NCBI GenBank assembly: GCA_020633515.1
Contig: JACKDM010000009.1
Location: 1-64,000, forward strand
Direction: 5' to 3'
Origin: Myxococcales bacterium
GTDB lineage: Bacteria; Myxococcota; Bradymonadia; UBA7976; UBA1532
DNA length: 64,000 nucleotides
The notes under the pieces are model-generated. The model was not told the origin of the DNA. It searched no databases and was given only the letters and a program-made list of their open reading frames with translations. Made by a program: the position numbers and the translations under genes. Positions 47,091-57,121 of this stretch are shown here, piece after piece. Every line of letters begins with the position of its first letter. The stretch's first letter is position 1.

Positions 47091-48215
47091 TCAGGGCAGA
47101 TCGAAGACGACCGGCAGAGTGAAGGCCGACTCCCTGCCGGCACCCACTTCGATCATCCGATCCAGCCCTGCCAATCCATCACCCGACGTCGGGAACAACG
47201 TCTGCGCGAAGTCACCGTCGCGGTCGACGACCGCGTTGAGCACGTACCCCCCCGGGTGGATCTGATCGACCACCAGCGCCACCGACCGCGCCCCCGCCGC
47301 CGCCTCGGCCCGCATGATCCGCGCCGGCGTACACGCCACCGCCAGCCCGCACGGCGTCGTCGACACCAGCAGCCACACCGGCGCCGCCTCGGCCAGCGCC
47401 GCCGCCCACTGCACCTCGACCCGCAGCGACGGCAGCGGCGGGAACGGCCCGTCGTGCGGCCCCGCCACCGGCGCGAAGTCATCGGGCAGGCTGCGCGCCT
47501 CCAGCCGCCGCGCCCGCCAGTCGAGGTGCCGCCGCCCCCGCACGTCGACGATCAGCGCCACCCGCTCGGCCCCCTCGAAGCGCCACTCGGCGCGCAGGTA
47601 CTCACAGCCCCGCTCGCGATGGCAGAAGACCCAGGTCTCACCGGCCTGCTCGACCAACACCGTCCGCGTGTCGCGCAGCAGCCCGAGGAAGTACCCGCCG
47701 TTGCGAAACACCAGCGCCGGCGCGCCCGCGACCGTCTCCATCGCGAACGCGAAGCGCAGCCCGTCGTCGACGTCGAGGTCGAAGCGCGAGAAGAGCGTGC
47801 GCCCATCGGCCGCGCGCACGTCCATGTTCATCACCGGGAACGCCCCGAGCGGCGTATCGACCGCCGGCCCGCTCCACAGCCCCGGCAGCCGCGCAAAGAG
47901 CGCCTGCTCACCGACGAGCCCGCCGTCGCCCGCGCCCGAATCGACCGCCGCGTCCGCCGCGCCGCCATCCGCCGCGCCGCCATCCGCCGCGCCACCATCC
48001 GCCGCGCCACCCCCGACCCCGCCCTCGCCCCCCACGCCGCCCTCACCCCCGACGCCGCCCTCACCCCCCACGCCGCCCCGATCCACCGCCGCGTCGCCCG
48101 CGTCACGCCCGCCGCCCTCACATCCCCACAGCGCCAGCGCCACCGCCGCGACCCACGCCGCCGCCCGCCACCCCCGCGCCGCCGATCCCATCAGCCCGCC
48201 AGCTCGCGTCACCAT
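47091..48215 (-). CDS. Hypothetical lipoprotein with Gly/Ala repeat linker
   Basis: 374 residues. The signal peptide ends in ALALWGCEGG, a lipobox with Glu after the Cys. A linker of four GGVGGEG-like units and four AADGG units (about 30-95) is encoded by short tandem repeats. The remaining 270 residues form a domain with LWSGPAVDTPLGAFPVMNMD, FRNGGYFLGLLRDTR, WVFCHRERGCEYL and VWLLVSTTPCGLAVACTPAR; alternating strands suggest a beta-rich fold with paired Cys. I recognise no family. ATG at 48215 follows GGAGGG. It is divergent from the DUF3160 gene and codirectional with, but 167 bases from, the FGE-domain kinase, which it may precede in a transcript. Confidence 0.82.
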   Translation of the reverse strand: MVTRAGGLMGSAARGWRAAAWVAAVALALWGCEGGGRDAGDAAVDRGGVGGEGGVGGEGGVGGEGGVGGGAADGGAADGGAADGGAADAAVDSGAGDGGLVGEQALFARLPGLWSGPAVDTPLGAFPVMNMDVRAADGRTLFSRFDLDVDDGLRFAFAMETVAGAPALVFRNGGYFLGLLRDTRTVLVEQAGETWVFCHRERGCEYLRAEWRFEGAERVALIVDVRGRRHLDWRARRLEARSLPDDFAPVAGPHDGPFPPLPSLRVEVQWAAALAEAAPVWLLVSTTPCGLAVACTPARIMRAEAAAGARSVALVVDQIHPGGYVLNAVVDRDGDFAQTLFPTSGDGLAGLDRMIEVGAGRESAFTLPVVFDLP

Positions 48216-48346
48216 CGACCCTCCAGTCACGCCATCGCGCGCTTCGTACTCGCCGCCACAAAGCCGGATCAAGCCCGACGTGTCCCCCGGCTGCGTCAGA
48301 TCCCCCGCCCTCACCGTCCAGCCCCACCCCAGCCCCGGAGCGACCG

Positions 48347-50617
48347 ATGCCCCCGACCACCGCCCGCCTCCTCACCCTCGCGCTCACCCTCACCGCCCTC
48401 ACCGCCTGCGACGCCCCGATCCCCGAGCCCGCCGCCGCCGACGCCGGCCCCGACCGCCTCCTCGACCCCGGCACCCCCATCGATCCACCGCCCGCCGACC
48501 CCGAGGCCGCCGCCCTCGAAGCCGCGCTCGCCGCCCTCACCGACCTCGACGCCGCCGCCCTCCTCGAACGCCACGCCCGCCCCCGCCCCGCCGCGCTCGG
48601 CTACGACCCCCTCGCCGCCGAGCACATCGACCTCATCGCCAACTCCCGCATCGGCCTCACCGACGCCGAGCGCCGCATCCTCGGCGAACGCGGCTTCGTC
48701 ATCACCGACCGCCATGCCTTCCACACCCATGGCTATGGCTACGTCACCCTCTACGCCGAAGACATCCCCGTCTACATCACCGCCGACTCGCTGCTCTTCG
48801 CCGTGCACCGCGGCTATGACAAGCTCCTCGAGATCATCGAAGGCCGCGCGCTCGCCCCCGATCTCGACGCGCTCCTCCAAGCCATGCGCGAACGCCTCGC
48901 CGCCGGCGCCGCCGATGCCTTCTCTCCCCTCGCCCGCGACCACGCCGACGTCTACCTCACCGTCGCGCTCTCCCTCCTGCAAGACCGCCGCCTCCCCCCC
49001 ATCGCCGGCGGCGACCCCGCGCTCGTCACCCGCCTCCTCGACGGCGTCGCCGCCGCCGACGGCCTCGAAGCCGTCACCCTCTTCGGCGCCACCCGCCTCA
49101 TCGACTTCTCGCAGTTCATCCCCCGCGGCCACTACGTCTTCATCGCCGGCGACGGCTCGGGTGATCCCATCCTCCCCCACTACTTCCAGGCGATGATGTG
49201 GCTCGGCCGCATCGACCTCCGCCTCATCCAGAGCACCCCCGACGGCGACCGCGTCTTCCACCGCGACCAGCTCGAAGCCGCGCTCGTGCTGCGCGCGCTC
49301 ATCGACGACCCCGCCCGCGCCCGCTTCGACCGCATCGACGACGCCATCGGCGCCTTCGTCGGCGAGCACGATTACATGCGCCTCGCCGAGCTCGACGCGC
49401 TCATGACCGACCTCGGCGCCCCGGATCCCACCGAGCACGCCGCCGCGCTCGCCCGCCACGACGACGCCGCCCTCGCCGCCGCCATCGACGCCGGCGGCTA
49501 CGGCGCGCAGCGCATCGCCTCCCATGCCATGGTCAACGGCCTCCAGAGCGGCACCCTCCCCCTCGACCGCGCGTTCGCGCTCCTCGGCCAGCGTTATGTC
49601 ATCGACAGCCATGTCTTCTCCAACGTCGTCTTCGACCGCCACCGCTCGCAGCCCGAGCGCTTCATGCCCGACCCGCTCGACGCCGCCTTCGCCGCGCTCG
49701 GCAACGACGACGCGCTCCCGCTGCTGCGCGACGAGCTCGACCGCTACGGCTACGCGCCCGCGCTCGCCGCCATGCGCCACCTCGCCGACGCCCACCCCGA
49801 GACCTACTGGTCGCAGAGCCTCTACACCCTCTGGCTCGACGCGCTCCGCGCGCTCTCCCCCGGCGACGAAGTCATCGACCCCGCCGCCCACGGTCTGCCC
49901 GCCGTCGCCGCCACCGAAGCCTGGGGCCGCCGGCTCCTCAACACCCAGATGGCATCGTGGGCCGAGCTGCGCCATGACACCATCCTCTATGCCAAACAGA
50001 GCTATGCCAGCGGCGGCGGCTGTGACTACCCCGACGCCTACGTCGACCCCTACCCTGCCTTCTACGAACGCCTCGGCGCCTTCGCCACCCTCGGCCGCGA
50101 CCGCGTCGCGGCGCTCGAGTTCGGCCGACCCCGCGACGCCGACTTCGTCCTCGCCTGGTTCGACGAGCTCGCCGCGGTCGCCGCGACCCTCGGCGAGATG
50201 GCCCACAACCAGCGCACCGGGCTGCCCCACAGCCCCGAGCACATCGCCTTCATCAACGAAGCCGTCGTCGAGGACGACGACGTCTGCGGCCCGCCGATCC
50301 TGCGCGGCTGGTACGCGCGCCTCTTCGTCGGCGAAAGCGCCACCGAGCGCGATCCCACCATCGCCGACGTGCACACCCAGCCCTACGATGAGACCGGCGC
50401 CACCGTCGGCCGCATCCTGCACGCCGGCACCGGCGACGCCCGGCTGATGATCGTCACCGTCGAGACCTGCATGGGACCCCGCGCCTACGCCGGCCCGGTC
50501 TCGAGCTACCACGAAGTCATCACCGAAGGCTTCGACCGCCTCACCGACGAGCGCTGGGTCGACCGGGTGCGCGACGAGCCGCCGGTGCGCTGGATGACCG
50601 ACCTCATCGCGCCCTGA
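48347..50617 (+). CDS. DUF3160-family lipoprotein (copy 1)
   Basis: 756 residues. The signal peptide ends in ALTACDAP, a lipobox. After a short Pro/Asp linker the rest matches DUF3160: YGYVTLYAEDIPVYITADSL, PHYFQAMMWLGRIDLRLIQ, GQRYVIDSHVFSNVVFD, HPETYWSQSLYTLWLDALR, QMASWAELRHDTILYAKQSY and a C-terminal ETCMGPRAYAGPVSSYHE. The domain is largely helical and found in many bacterial surface proteins; its role is unknown, though some members sit beside adhesion or cell-wall genes. The next gene is a close paralogue. ATG at 48347 has GGAG upstream. Divergent from the lipoprotein at 47091-48215. Confidence 0.92.
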   Translation: MPPTTARLLTLALTLTALTACDAPIPEPAAADAGPDRLLDPGTPIDPPPADPEAAALEAALAALTDLDAAALLERHARPRPAALGYDPLAAEHIDLIANSRIGLTDAERRILGERGFVITDRHAFHTHGYGYVTLYAEDIPVYITADSLLFAVHRGYDKLLEIIEGRALAPDLDALLQAMRERLAAGAADAFSPLARDHADVYLTVALSLLQDRRLPPIAGGDPALVTRLLDGVAAADGLEAVTLFGATRLIDFSQFIPRGHYVFIAGDGSGDPILPHYFQAMMWLGRIDLRLIQSTPDGDRVFHRDQLEAALVLRALIDDPARARFDRIDDAIGAFVGEHDYMRLAELDALMTDLGAPDPTEHAAALARHDDAALAAAIDAGGYGAQRIASHAMVNGLQSGTLPLDRAFALLGQRYVIDSHVFSNVVFDRHRSQPERFMPDPLDAAFAALGNDDALPLLRDELDRYGYAPALAAMRHLADAHPETYWSQSLYTLWLDALRALSPGDEVIDPAAHGLPAVAATEAWGRRLLNTQMASWAELRHDTILYAKQSYASGGGCDYPDAYVDPYPAFYERLGAFATLGRDRVAALEFGRPRDADFVLAWFDELAAVAATLGEMAHNQRTGLPHSPEHIAFINEAVVEDDDVCGPPILRGWYARLFVGESATERDPTIADVHTQPYDETGATVGRILHAGTGDARLMIVTVETCMGPRAYAGPVSSYHEVITEGFDRLTDERWVDRVRDEPPVRWMTDLIAP

Positions 50618-50750
50618 CCCGCCTCAGAATTCCCGCCGCCCCTTCGGGAAACCACGGCCGCGCCCCCCGAAGACCCGCCTGCGACCGCCCTCTCCGCGCC
50701 CGGCAGGCTTGTTGCTATGCCTCGCCCCGCACCCGCCACCGGAGGAAACG

Positions 50751-53051
50751 ATGACCCGCGCCGCCCCGTCCCTGCTCACCGCGCTCCTCGCGCTCGGCCT
50801 CGCGCTCGCGACCGCCGGCTGCGACCCCGCAAACCCCGCCGCCGACCTCGACGCCGCCGTCGGCCCCGGCCCCGACGCCCGCGTCCCCGACGAACCCCTC
50901 GACCCCGGCACCCCCATCGACCCGCCCGCCGAAGACCCCGAGGCGCAGGCCCTCATCGACGCCCTCGCCGAGCTCGCCGGCCTCGACGCCGCCGCCCTCC
51001 TCGAAGACCACGCGCTCGACCGCCCCGACGTGCTCGGCTTCGACCCGCTCCAGGCCCAACACCTCGATCTCATCGAAGACTCCTTCCTCGGCTTCAGCGA
51101 CAGCGAGCGCGAGGCCCTCGGCGCCCATGGCTTCGTCATCAGCAAGCGACGCAGCTTCCCCACCCATGGTTATGGCTATGTCTCGGTGTACATGAGCGAC
51201 CTCCCGGTCTATGTCACCGCCGACTCGATCCTCTACGCCGTGCATCGCTCCTACGACGACATCCTGCAAGCCATCGAGACCGCGGCGCTCGCGCCCGAGC
51301 TCGACCGCCTCCTCGCTGGCATGCGCGACAACCTCACCGGCGCCGCCGCCGCCGCCTGGTCCGCCACCGCCCGCGCCCACGCCGACGTCTTCCTCACCGT
51401 CGCGCTCTCCGCGCTCCGCGGCGAACGCCTCGCCCCCGCCGCCGAGGGCGACCCCGAAGCCATCAGCGCGCTCTACGATGGCATCCAGGCCGCGCAAGGC
51501 ATGTACTCCGCCGAGATCTTCGGCGCCCGCCGCCGCGTCGACTTCTCGCAGTTCACCCCCCGCGGCCACTACGTCGCCGAAGAGTGGGAGCCCGATGCCA
51601 TCCTCCCCCGCTACTTCAAGGCCATGATGTGGCTCGGCCGCATCGACCTCCGCCTCATCGAGACGCAAGACGACGGCCGCCGTGTCTTCCACCGCGACCA
51701 GCTCGAAGCCGCGCTGCTGCTCGGCGCGCTCATCGACGATGCCTTGCGCCCCCGCTTCGATCGCATCGACCGCACCATCGGCGCCTTCGTCGGCGAGCAC
51801 GACTACATGGTCCTCGCCGAGCTCGGCGACCTCATGCGCGACCTCGGCGCCGCCGACGCCGCCGCCTGGCCGGCGACCCTCGCCGCGAGCGACGACGCCG
51901 CGATCGCCGCCGCCGTCGACGCCGGCGGGTATGGCAGCCAGCGGATCTCGTCCCATGTCATGGTCAACGGCCTCGGCACCGGCACCATGCCGCTCAACCA
52001 GAGCTTCGCGCTCCTCGGCCAGCGCTACACCGTCGACAGCCATGTCTTCTCGAACGTCGTCTACGACCGCGTCAGCGCAGAGCCCTGGCGCATGATGCCC
52101 GACCCGCTCGACGCCGCCTTCGCCGCGCTCGGCAACGACGACGCGCTCCCGCTCCTCGAAGGCGAGCTCACCACCTACCCCTACGCGCCCGCGCTCGCCT
52201 CGATGCGCCACCTCGTCGACGCCCACCCCGAGACCTACTGGTCGTCGAGCCTCTACACCCTCTGGCTCGATGCCTTGCGCGCGCTCTCCCCCGGCGACGA
52301 GGTCGAAGACCCCGCCGCCCACGGACTGCCCGCCGTCGTCGGCACCGAAGCCTGGGGCCGCCGCGTCCTCAACACCCAGCTCGCGTCGTGGGCCGAGCTG
52401 CGGCATGACACCATCCTCTATGCCAAGCAGAGCTACACCGCCGGCGCCGGCTGTGAGTACCCCGACGTCTACGTCGACCCCTACCCTGCCTTCTACGACC
52501 GCCTCCATGCCTTCGCCACCCTCGGCCGCGGCCTCGTCGCCGAGCTCGACTTCGACGACGCCAACCTCGAGGCCCGCATCGCCGCGTGGTTCGACAACCT
52601 CGCCGCCGTCAGCGGCACCCTCGGCGAGATGGCCGAGCGCCAGCGCGACGGCGAGCCGCACAGCGCCGAGAGCGTCGCCTTCATCAACGACGCCGTCGTC
52701 GAGCGCATCGCCGGCTGCGTCGCCGACGGCCTCTCCGGCTGGTACGGCGCGCTCTTCTTCCGCTCCGAGAGCGCCATCGAGAGTGATCCCACCATCGCCG
52801 ACGTGCACACCCAGCCCACCGACGAAGGCGGCGCCCCCGTCGGTCGCGTGCTGCACGTCGGCACCGGCGACGCCCGCATGATGATCGTCACCGTCGAGAC
52901 CTGCATGGGACCCCGCGCCTACGTCGGCCCGGTGTCGAGCTACTACGAGACCATCACCGAGAACTACGACCGCCTCACCGATCAACGCTGGCAGCAGCAG
53001 TTCCGCGATCAGGCCGACATCGAGTGGATGAGCGATCTCATCGTGGAGTGA
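50751..53051 (+). CDS. DUF3160-family lipoprotein (copy 2, tandem paralogue)
   Basis: 766 residues. Signal peptide ending in ATAGCDPAN, a lipobox. It aligns end to end with the preceding gene, sharing MMWLGRIDLRLI, GQRYTVDSHVFSNVVYD, HPETYWSSSLYTLWLDALR, SWAELRHDTILYAKQSY and MIVTVETCMGPRAY. I estimate roughly two-thirds identity by eye, so the pair arose by tandem duplication; the N-terminal linker is the most divergent part. The ATG at 50751 follows GGAGGAAACG, an excellent ribosome binding site. The 133-base gap after the first copy holds no clear terminator, so both may be on one mRNA. The serS gene follows 79 bases downstream. Function unknown; surface location is expected. Confidence 0.92.
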   Translation: MTRAAPSLLTALLALGLALATAGCDPANPAADLDAAVGPGPDARVPDEPLDPGTPIDPPAEDPEAQALIDALAELAGLDAAALLEDHALDRPDVLGFDPLQAQHLDLIEDSFLGFSDSEREALGAHGFVISKRRSFPTHGYGYVSVYMSDLPVYVTADSILYAVHRSYDDILQAIETAALAPELDRLLAGMRDNLTGAAAAAWSATARAHADVFLTVALSALRGERLAPAAEGDPEAISALYDGIQAAQGMYSAEIFGARRRVDFSQFTPRGHYVAEEWEPDAILPRYFKAMMWLGRIDLRLIETQDDGRRVFHRDQLEAALLLGALIDDALRPRFDRIDRTIGAFVGEHDYMVLAELGDLMRDLGAADAAAWPATLAASDDAAIAAAVDAGGYGSQRISSHVMVNGLGTGTMPLNQSFALLGQRYTVDSHVFSNVVYDRVSAEPWRMMPDPLDAAFAALGNDDALPLLEGELTTYPYAPALASMRHLVDAHPETYWSSSLYTLWLDALRALSPGDEVEDPAAHGLPAVVGTEAWGRRVLNTQLASWAELRHDTILYAKQSYTAGAGCEYPDVYVDPYPAFYDRLHAFATLGRGLVAELDFDDANLEARIAAWFDNLAAVSGTLGEMAERQRDGEPHSAESVAFINDAVVERIAGCVADGLSGWYGALFFRSESAIESDPTIADVHTQPTDEGGAPVGRVLHVGTGDARMMIVTVETCMGPRAYVGPVSSYYETITENYDRLTDQRWQQQFRDQADIEWMSDLIVE

Positions 53052-53130
53052 AGCGCGCCCGCGGTCGGCCTTGCATCGGCGGCGCGAACGGGTCATGTTC
53101 CGCGACCGAACCGCCGCCCGAGAGGTCGCC

Positions 53131-54414
53131 ATGCTCTCCATCCACTTCATCCGCGACAACCCCGAGATCGTCCGCCGCACCATCCGTGACAAGGGCGTCG
53201 ACCTCGACCTCGACGCGCTCCTCGCGCTCGACGGCGAGGTCGTCGCCCTCAAGCAGCAGGTCGAAGAGATCGCCGCCGAGGTCAACCGCCTCTCCAAGAG
53301 CTTCGGCAAGGTCGGCAAGGACGAGCGCGCCGCCCTCATCGAGCGCTCGCGGGGGCTCGGTGAGCAGAAGAAGGCGCTGATGGAGACCCTGCGCGAGCGC
53401 GAAGAGGCGCTCGCCGCGATGATGTGGCGCACCCCGGGCATCCCCGCCGACGACGTGCCGCTCGGCCGCGACGACAAGGACAACGTCGAGATCCGCCGCC
53501 ACGGCGAGCCGCCGCGCTTCGACTTCCCGATCCGCGACCACGTCGAGCTGCTCGAACACAACGACTGGGCCGAGCTCGGCCGGGTGACCGAGGTCGCCGG
53601 CAGCCGCACCTACGCGCTCAAGGGCGAGCTCGCGAGGCTCGAGATCGCCATCCACCTCTACGTGCTCGACAAGCTCACCGCCCGTGGCTTCACGATGATC
53701 ACCGTGCCGGCCATCGCCCGCGAGAGCGCGTTTTATGGCACCGGTCACTTCCCCGGTGGCAAGGAAGAGGCATACCACCTGCCCGCAGACGACCTCTATC
53801 TCTCGGGCACCGCCGAGATCATCCTCACCAGCCTGCACCGCGGTGAGATCCTCGACGAAGAGCGGCTCCCCATCCTCTACGCCGGCTACTCGCCCTGCTT
53901 CCGCCGCGAGGCCGGCAGCTTCGGCCGCGACGTGCGCGGGCTGATGCGGGTGCATCAGTTCACCAAGGTCGAGCAGTATGTCATCTGCAAGGATGATCCC
54001 GAAGAGTCGGCGAAGTGGCATCAAGAGCTCTTGAGCGCCGCCGAAGAGGTCGTCGCCGATCTCGAGCTGCCCTACCGCGTCGTCGAGTGCTGCACCGGCG
54101 AGATGGGACTCGGCAAACATCGCATGCACGACATCGAGACCTGGGTGCCCTCGCTCGGCATCTACCGCGAGACGCATAGCTGCTCGTCGCTGCACGACTG
54201 GCAGGCCCGCCGCGCCGATCTGCGCTACCGCAGCAAGGACGACCAGAAGGTGCGGCACGTCCACACGCTGAACAACACCGGCGTCGCGACCCCGCGGCTG
54301 CTCGTGCCTCTCATGGAGAACCACCAGCTCGAAGACGGGCGGGTGCGCGTGCCGGAGAAGCTCCGGCCCTACATGGCCGGCAAGACCCACATCGGGAGGG
54401 CGGCGGGCAGGTAG
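53131..54414 (+). CDS. serS: Seryl-tRNA synthetase
   Basis: 427 residues. The N-terminal helical arm that grips the long variable arm of tRNA-Ser covers about 1-105 (QQVEEIAAEVNRLSKSFG, LGEQKKALMETLRERE). The class II catalytic core follows: motif 2 in CFRREAGSFGRDVRGLMRVHQF-type sequence and motif 3 with CSSLHDWQARR, plus NNTGVATPRLLVPLMENHQ at the end. The motif 3 lead-in reads ETHSCSSLHDWQARR rather than the commoner EVSSCSNxxDFQARR, a mild variant. It attaches serine to tRNA-Ser in the cytoplasm. The ATG at 53131 was chosen over 53071 because it starts the conserved MLSIHFIRDNPE. It lies downstream of the DUF3160 pair and upstream of a hybrid kinase. Confidence 0.97.
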   Translation: MLSIHFIRDNPEIVRRTIRDKGVDLDLDALLALDGEVVALKQQVEEIAAEVNRLSKSFGKVGKDERAALIERSRGLGEQKKALMETLREREEALAAMMWRTPGIPADDVPLGRDDKDNVEIRRHGEPPRFDFPIRDHVELLEHNDWAELGRVTEVAGSRTYALKGELARLEIAIHLYVLDKLTARGFTMITVPAIARESAFYGTGHFPGGKEEAYHLPADDLYLSGTAEIILTSLHRGEILDEERLPILYAGYSPCFRREAGSFGRDVRGLMRVHQFTKVEQYVICKDDPEESAKWHQELLSAAEEVVADLELPYRVVECCTGEMGLGKHRMHDIETWVPSLGIYRETHSCSSLHDWQARRADLRYRSKDDQKVRHVHTLNNTGVATPRLLVPLMENHQLEDGRVRVPEKLRPYMAGKTHIGRAAGR

Positions 54415-54447
54415 CCGGCGGCCCTCGCCGAACGCGAGGAGGTCCCA

Positions 54448-57108
54448 TTGCCCCGTCCCGACGCGGCGGTGCCGATCGCGTCCCATCTGGCCGCGATCGT
54501 CGAGAGCTCCGACGACGCCATCCTCTCGCTCGACCCCGACGGGCGCGTGCTCACCTGGAACCACGGCGCCGAGCGCCTCTATGGCTTCCCTGCTGCCGAG
54601 ATGATCGGCGCGCCGATCGAGCGCATCGTGCCCGACGACCGCCTCGCCGAGCTGAAAGACGCGCTCGCCGCCGCGCGCCGCGGCGAGGTCGTGCCCGCGA
54701 TCGAGACCTGCCGTCTGCACCGCGACGGACGCCCGCTCGACGTCTCGGTCAACGTCTCGGCGATCCGCGACCCCGAGGGCCGCGTCGTCGCCGTCTCGGC
54801 GATCGACCGCGACATCGGCGAACGGGTACGCACCCGCCACCGCCTCGAAGACAGCGAGCGCCGCTTCCGCGCGACCTTCGACAACGCCGCCGTCGGCATC
54901 GCGCACGTCGGCCTCGACGGCCGCTGGCTGCACTTCAACGAGCGCCTGCGGGTCATCACCGGCTACAGCCGCGAGGCGCTGCTCGCGCGCACCTTCCAGG
55001 ACATCACCCACCCCGACGACGTCGGCGAGGACGTCGCGCAGCTCGCCCGCCTCATCGCCGACGAGATCCCGCACTACCAGATGGAGAAGCGGTACATCCG
55101 CCCCGACGGATCGATCGCCTGGGTGCAGCTCACCGCGTCGCTGGTGCGCGACGAGGCCGGCAGAGCGCTGTACTGCGTCGCGGTCGTCGAAGACATCGCC
55201 GAGCGCAAGCGCCTCGCCGCCGCGCTCCACGACAGCCAGCGTCGGATGCGCGCCGCCGCGCAGGTCGCCCGGATCGGGACCTTCGAGTGGGATGTCACCA
55301 CCAACCGCAACCTGTGGACACCCGAGCTCGAGGCGCTCTACGGCCTGCCGCCGGGCAGCTTCGGCGGCACCTACGAAGACTGGCGGCGGTACGTACACCC
55401 CGACGACCTGCCGGCCGCCGAGGGCTTCGTCGAGCGCGCGCTGCGCGACGGCACCTTCAAGGGCGAGTGGCGCGCGCGCTGGCCCGACGGCACGCTGCGC
55501 TGGCTCGAAGCGCGCGGCTGGGTCGAGCGCGACGCGAGCGGCGCGCCGCTGCGCATGATCGGCGTCAACTTCGACATCACCGAGCGCAAGGCCGCCGAGG
55601 CCGCGGTGCGGGAGAGCGAGGCGCGCTACCGGGTCGCGCTCGAAGGCGGCGGGCTCGGGACCTGGATCCTCGACATCGACCGCAACCAGGCGTGGTGGGA
55701 TGAGCAGGCGCGCGCGATCTTCGGGCTGCCGGTCGACGGCCCGATCGAGTTCGCGCTCGCCACCTCGGTCATCCACCCCGAGGACCGCCCCGCCGCCCTC
55801 GCCGCGCTCGCCGAGGCGGTCGGCGGCGGCGGCCGCTACCAGGTCGAGAAGCGGATCGCGCCACCCGATGGCGACATGCGCTGGGTGCGCACCTGGGGGC
55901 TCGTCACCCGCCTCGGGAGCGCGTCGAGCGACCGCTGCCTCGTGGGCATGGTGCAGGACGTCACCGCCCAGAAGCGCGCCGAGCAGGCGCTCGAAGAGGC
56001 GAGCCGCCGCAAGGACGACTACCTCGCGATGCTCGGCCACGAGCTGCGCAACCCGCTCGCCGCGATCCGCATGGCGACCGAGCTGATCAAGCGTCAGAGC
56101 CGCGGCGTCTCCGGGCTCGCGCAGGCGAGCGCGGTGCTCGAGCGGCAGTCGGTGCACATGACGCGGTTGATCGACGGGCTCCTCGACGTCTCGCGGATCA
56201 CCCGCGGCAAGCTCACCGTCGAGCGGCGCCCGCTCGACCTCGCCGCCCTGCTCGGCGAGGTGGTCGCCGATCGCAGCGCCGACGCGCGCGCCGCCGGGGT
56301 GCGGCTCGACATCGAGGTGCCCACCGGCGCCGGGCTGTGGGTGCACGCCGATCCGGCGCGCATGACCCAGGTCTTCGACAACCTCGTCAGCAACGCCATC
56401 AAGTTCACCCCGCCCGGCGGCAGCGTGATCCTCGCGGCGGCGGTCGAGGGCGGCGAGGCCGTCGTCACCGTGCGCGACGACGGGATGGGCTTCTCGCCCG
56501 CGCTCGGCGAGGTGCTCTTCGAGGCGTTCCAGCAGGGCCCGCAGGACATCGCGCGCAAGGCCGGCGGGCTCGGGCTCGGGCTCGCGCTCGCCCGCGGGCT
56601 CGTCGAGCTGCACGACGGCACGATCGACGGCCACAGCGACGGCGAGGGGCAGGGCGCGACCTTCGCGGTGCGGCTGCCGATCCTGCGCCGCGGCGCGCCG
56701 ATCGAGCCCGACGCCTTGCCGCCCGCGCCCGCGGAGGTGTCATCGCTGCGGGTGCTGGTGATCGAAGACAACGATGACTCGGCTGCCATGCTGCGCGGCG
56801 TGCTCGAAGACGCCGGCCACCGCGTCGCGCTCGCGGCGACCGGCGCGCAAGGCATCGCGCACGCGCTGCGGCAGCCACCCGACGCTGTCTTGTGTGACAT
56901 CGGCCTGCCCGACGGCCTCTCCGGCTACGACGTCGCCCGCCGCCTGCGCGACGAGCCGACCATGGCCGACGTGCTCCTCGTCGCGCTGACCGGCTACGGC
57001 CGCCCCGAAGACAAGGCCGCGAGCCTCGCGGCGGGCTTCGACGCCCACCTCACCAAGCCGGTCGACCCGGAGAGCATCGCGGCGATCCTGGCGTTCAGAC
57101 GACGCTGA
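54448..57108 (+). CDS. Multi-PAS hybrid sensor histidine kinase with receiver
   Basis: 886 residues with no membrane segment. Four PAS domains cover about 8-135, 140-260, 265-395 and 395-515; their boundaries show PDGRVLTWNHGAERLYGF, AAVGIAHVGLDGRWLHFNE, IGTFEWDVTTNRNLWTPE and DITERK/DVTAQKRAE links. The HisKA domain has H531 in LGHELRNPLAAIRMATE; the ATPase domain has NLVSNAIKFTPPGG, RDDGMGF and GGLGLGLALARG. A receiver at about 765-880 has D817 in LCDIGLPDGLSGYD. It probably senses redox, light or ligand through the PAS stack and relays phosphate to its receiver. Start is TTG at 54448 with GAGGAGGTCCCA upstream. Follows serS by 33 bases and may be cotranscribed. Confidence 0.94.
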   Translation: MPRPDAAVPIASHLAAIVESSDDAILSLDPDGRVLTWNHGAERLYGFPAAEMIGAPIERIVPDDRLAELKDALAAARRGEVVPAIETCRLHRDGRPLDVSVNVSAIRDPEGRVVAVSAIDRDIGERVRTRHRLEDSERRFRATFDNAAVGIAHVGLDGRWLHFNERLRVITGYSREALLARTFQDITHPDDVGEDVAQLARLIADEIPHYQMEKRYIRPDGSIAWVQLTASLVRDEAGRALYCVAVVEDIAERKRLAAALHDSQRRMRAAAQVARIGTFEWDVTTNRNLWTPELEALYGLPPGSFGGTYEDWRRYVHPDDLPAAEGFVERALRDGTFKGEWRARWPDGTLRWLEARGWVERDASGAPLRMIGVNFDITERKAAEAAVRESEARYRVALEGGGLGTWILDIDRNQAWWDEQARAIFGLPVDGPIEFALATSVIHPEDRPAALAALAEAVGGGGRYQVEKRIAPPDGDMRWVRTWGLVTRLGSASSDRCLVGMVQDVTAQKRAEQALEEASRRKDDYLAMLGHELRNPLAAIRMATELIKRQSRGVSGLAQASAVLERQSVHMTRLIDGLLDVSRITRGKLTVERRPLDLAALLGEVVADRSADARAAGVRLDIEVPTGAGLWVHADPARMTQVFDNLVSNAIKFTPPGGSVILAAAVEGGEAVVTVRDDGMGFSPALGEVLFEAFQQGPQDIARKAGGLGLGLALARGLVELHDGTIDGHSDGEGQGATFAVRLPILRRGAPIEPDALPPAPAEVSSLRVLVIEDNDDSAAMLRGVLEDAGHRVALAATGAQGIAHALRQPPDAVLCDIGLPDGLSGYDVARRLRDEPTMADVLLVALTGYGRPEDKAASLAAGFDAHLTKPVDPESIAAILAFRRR

Positions 57109-57121
57109 GCACGCCGCCGGC

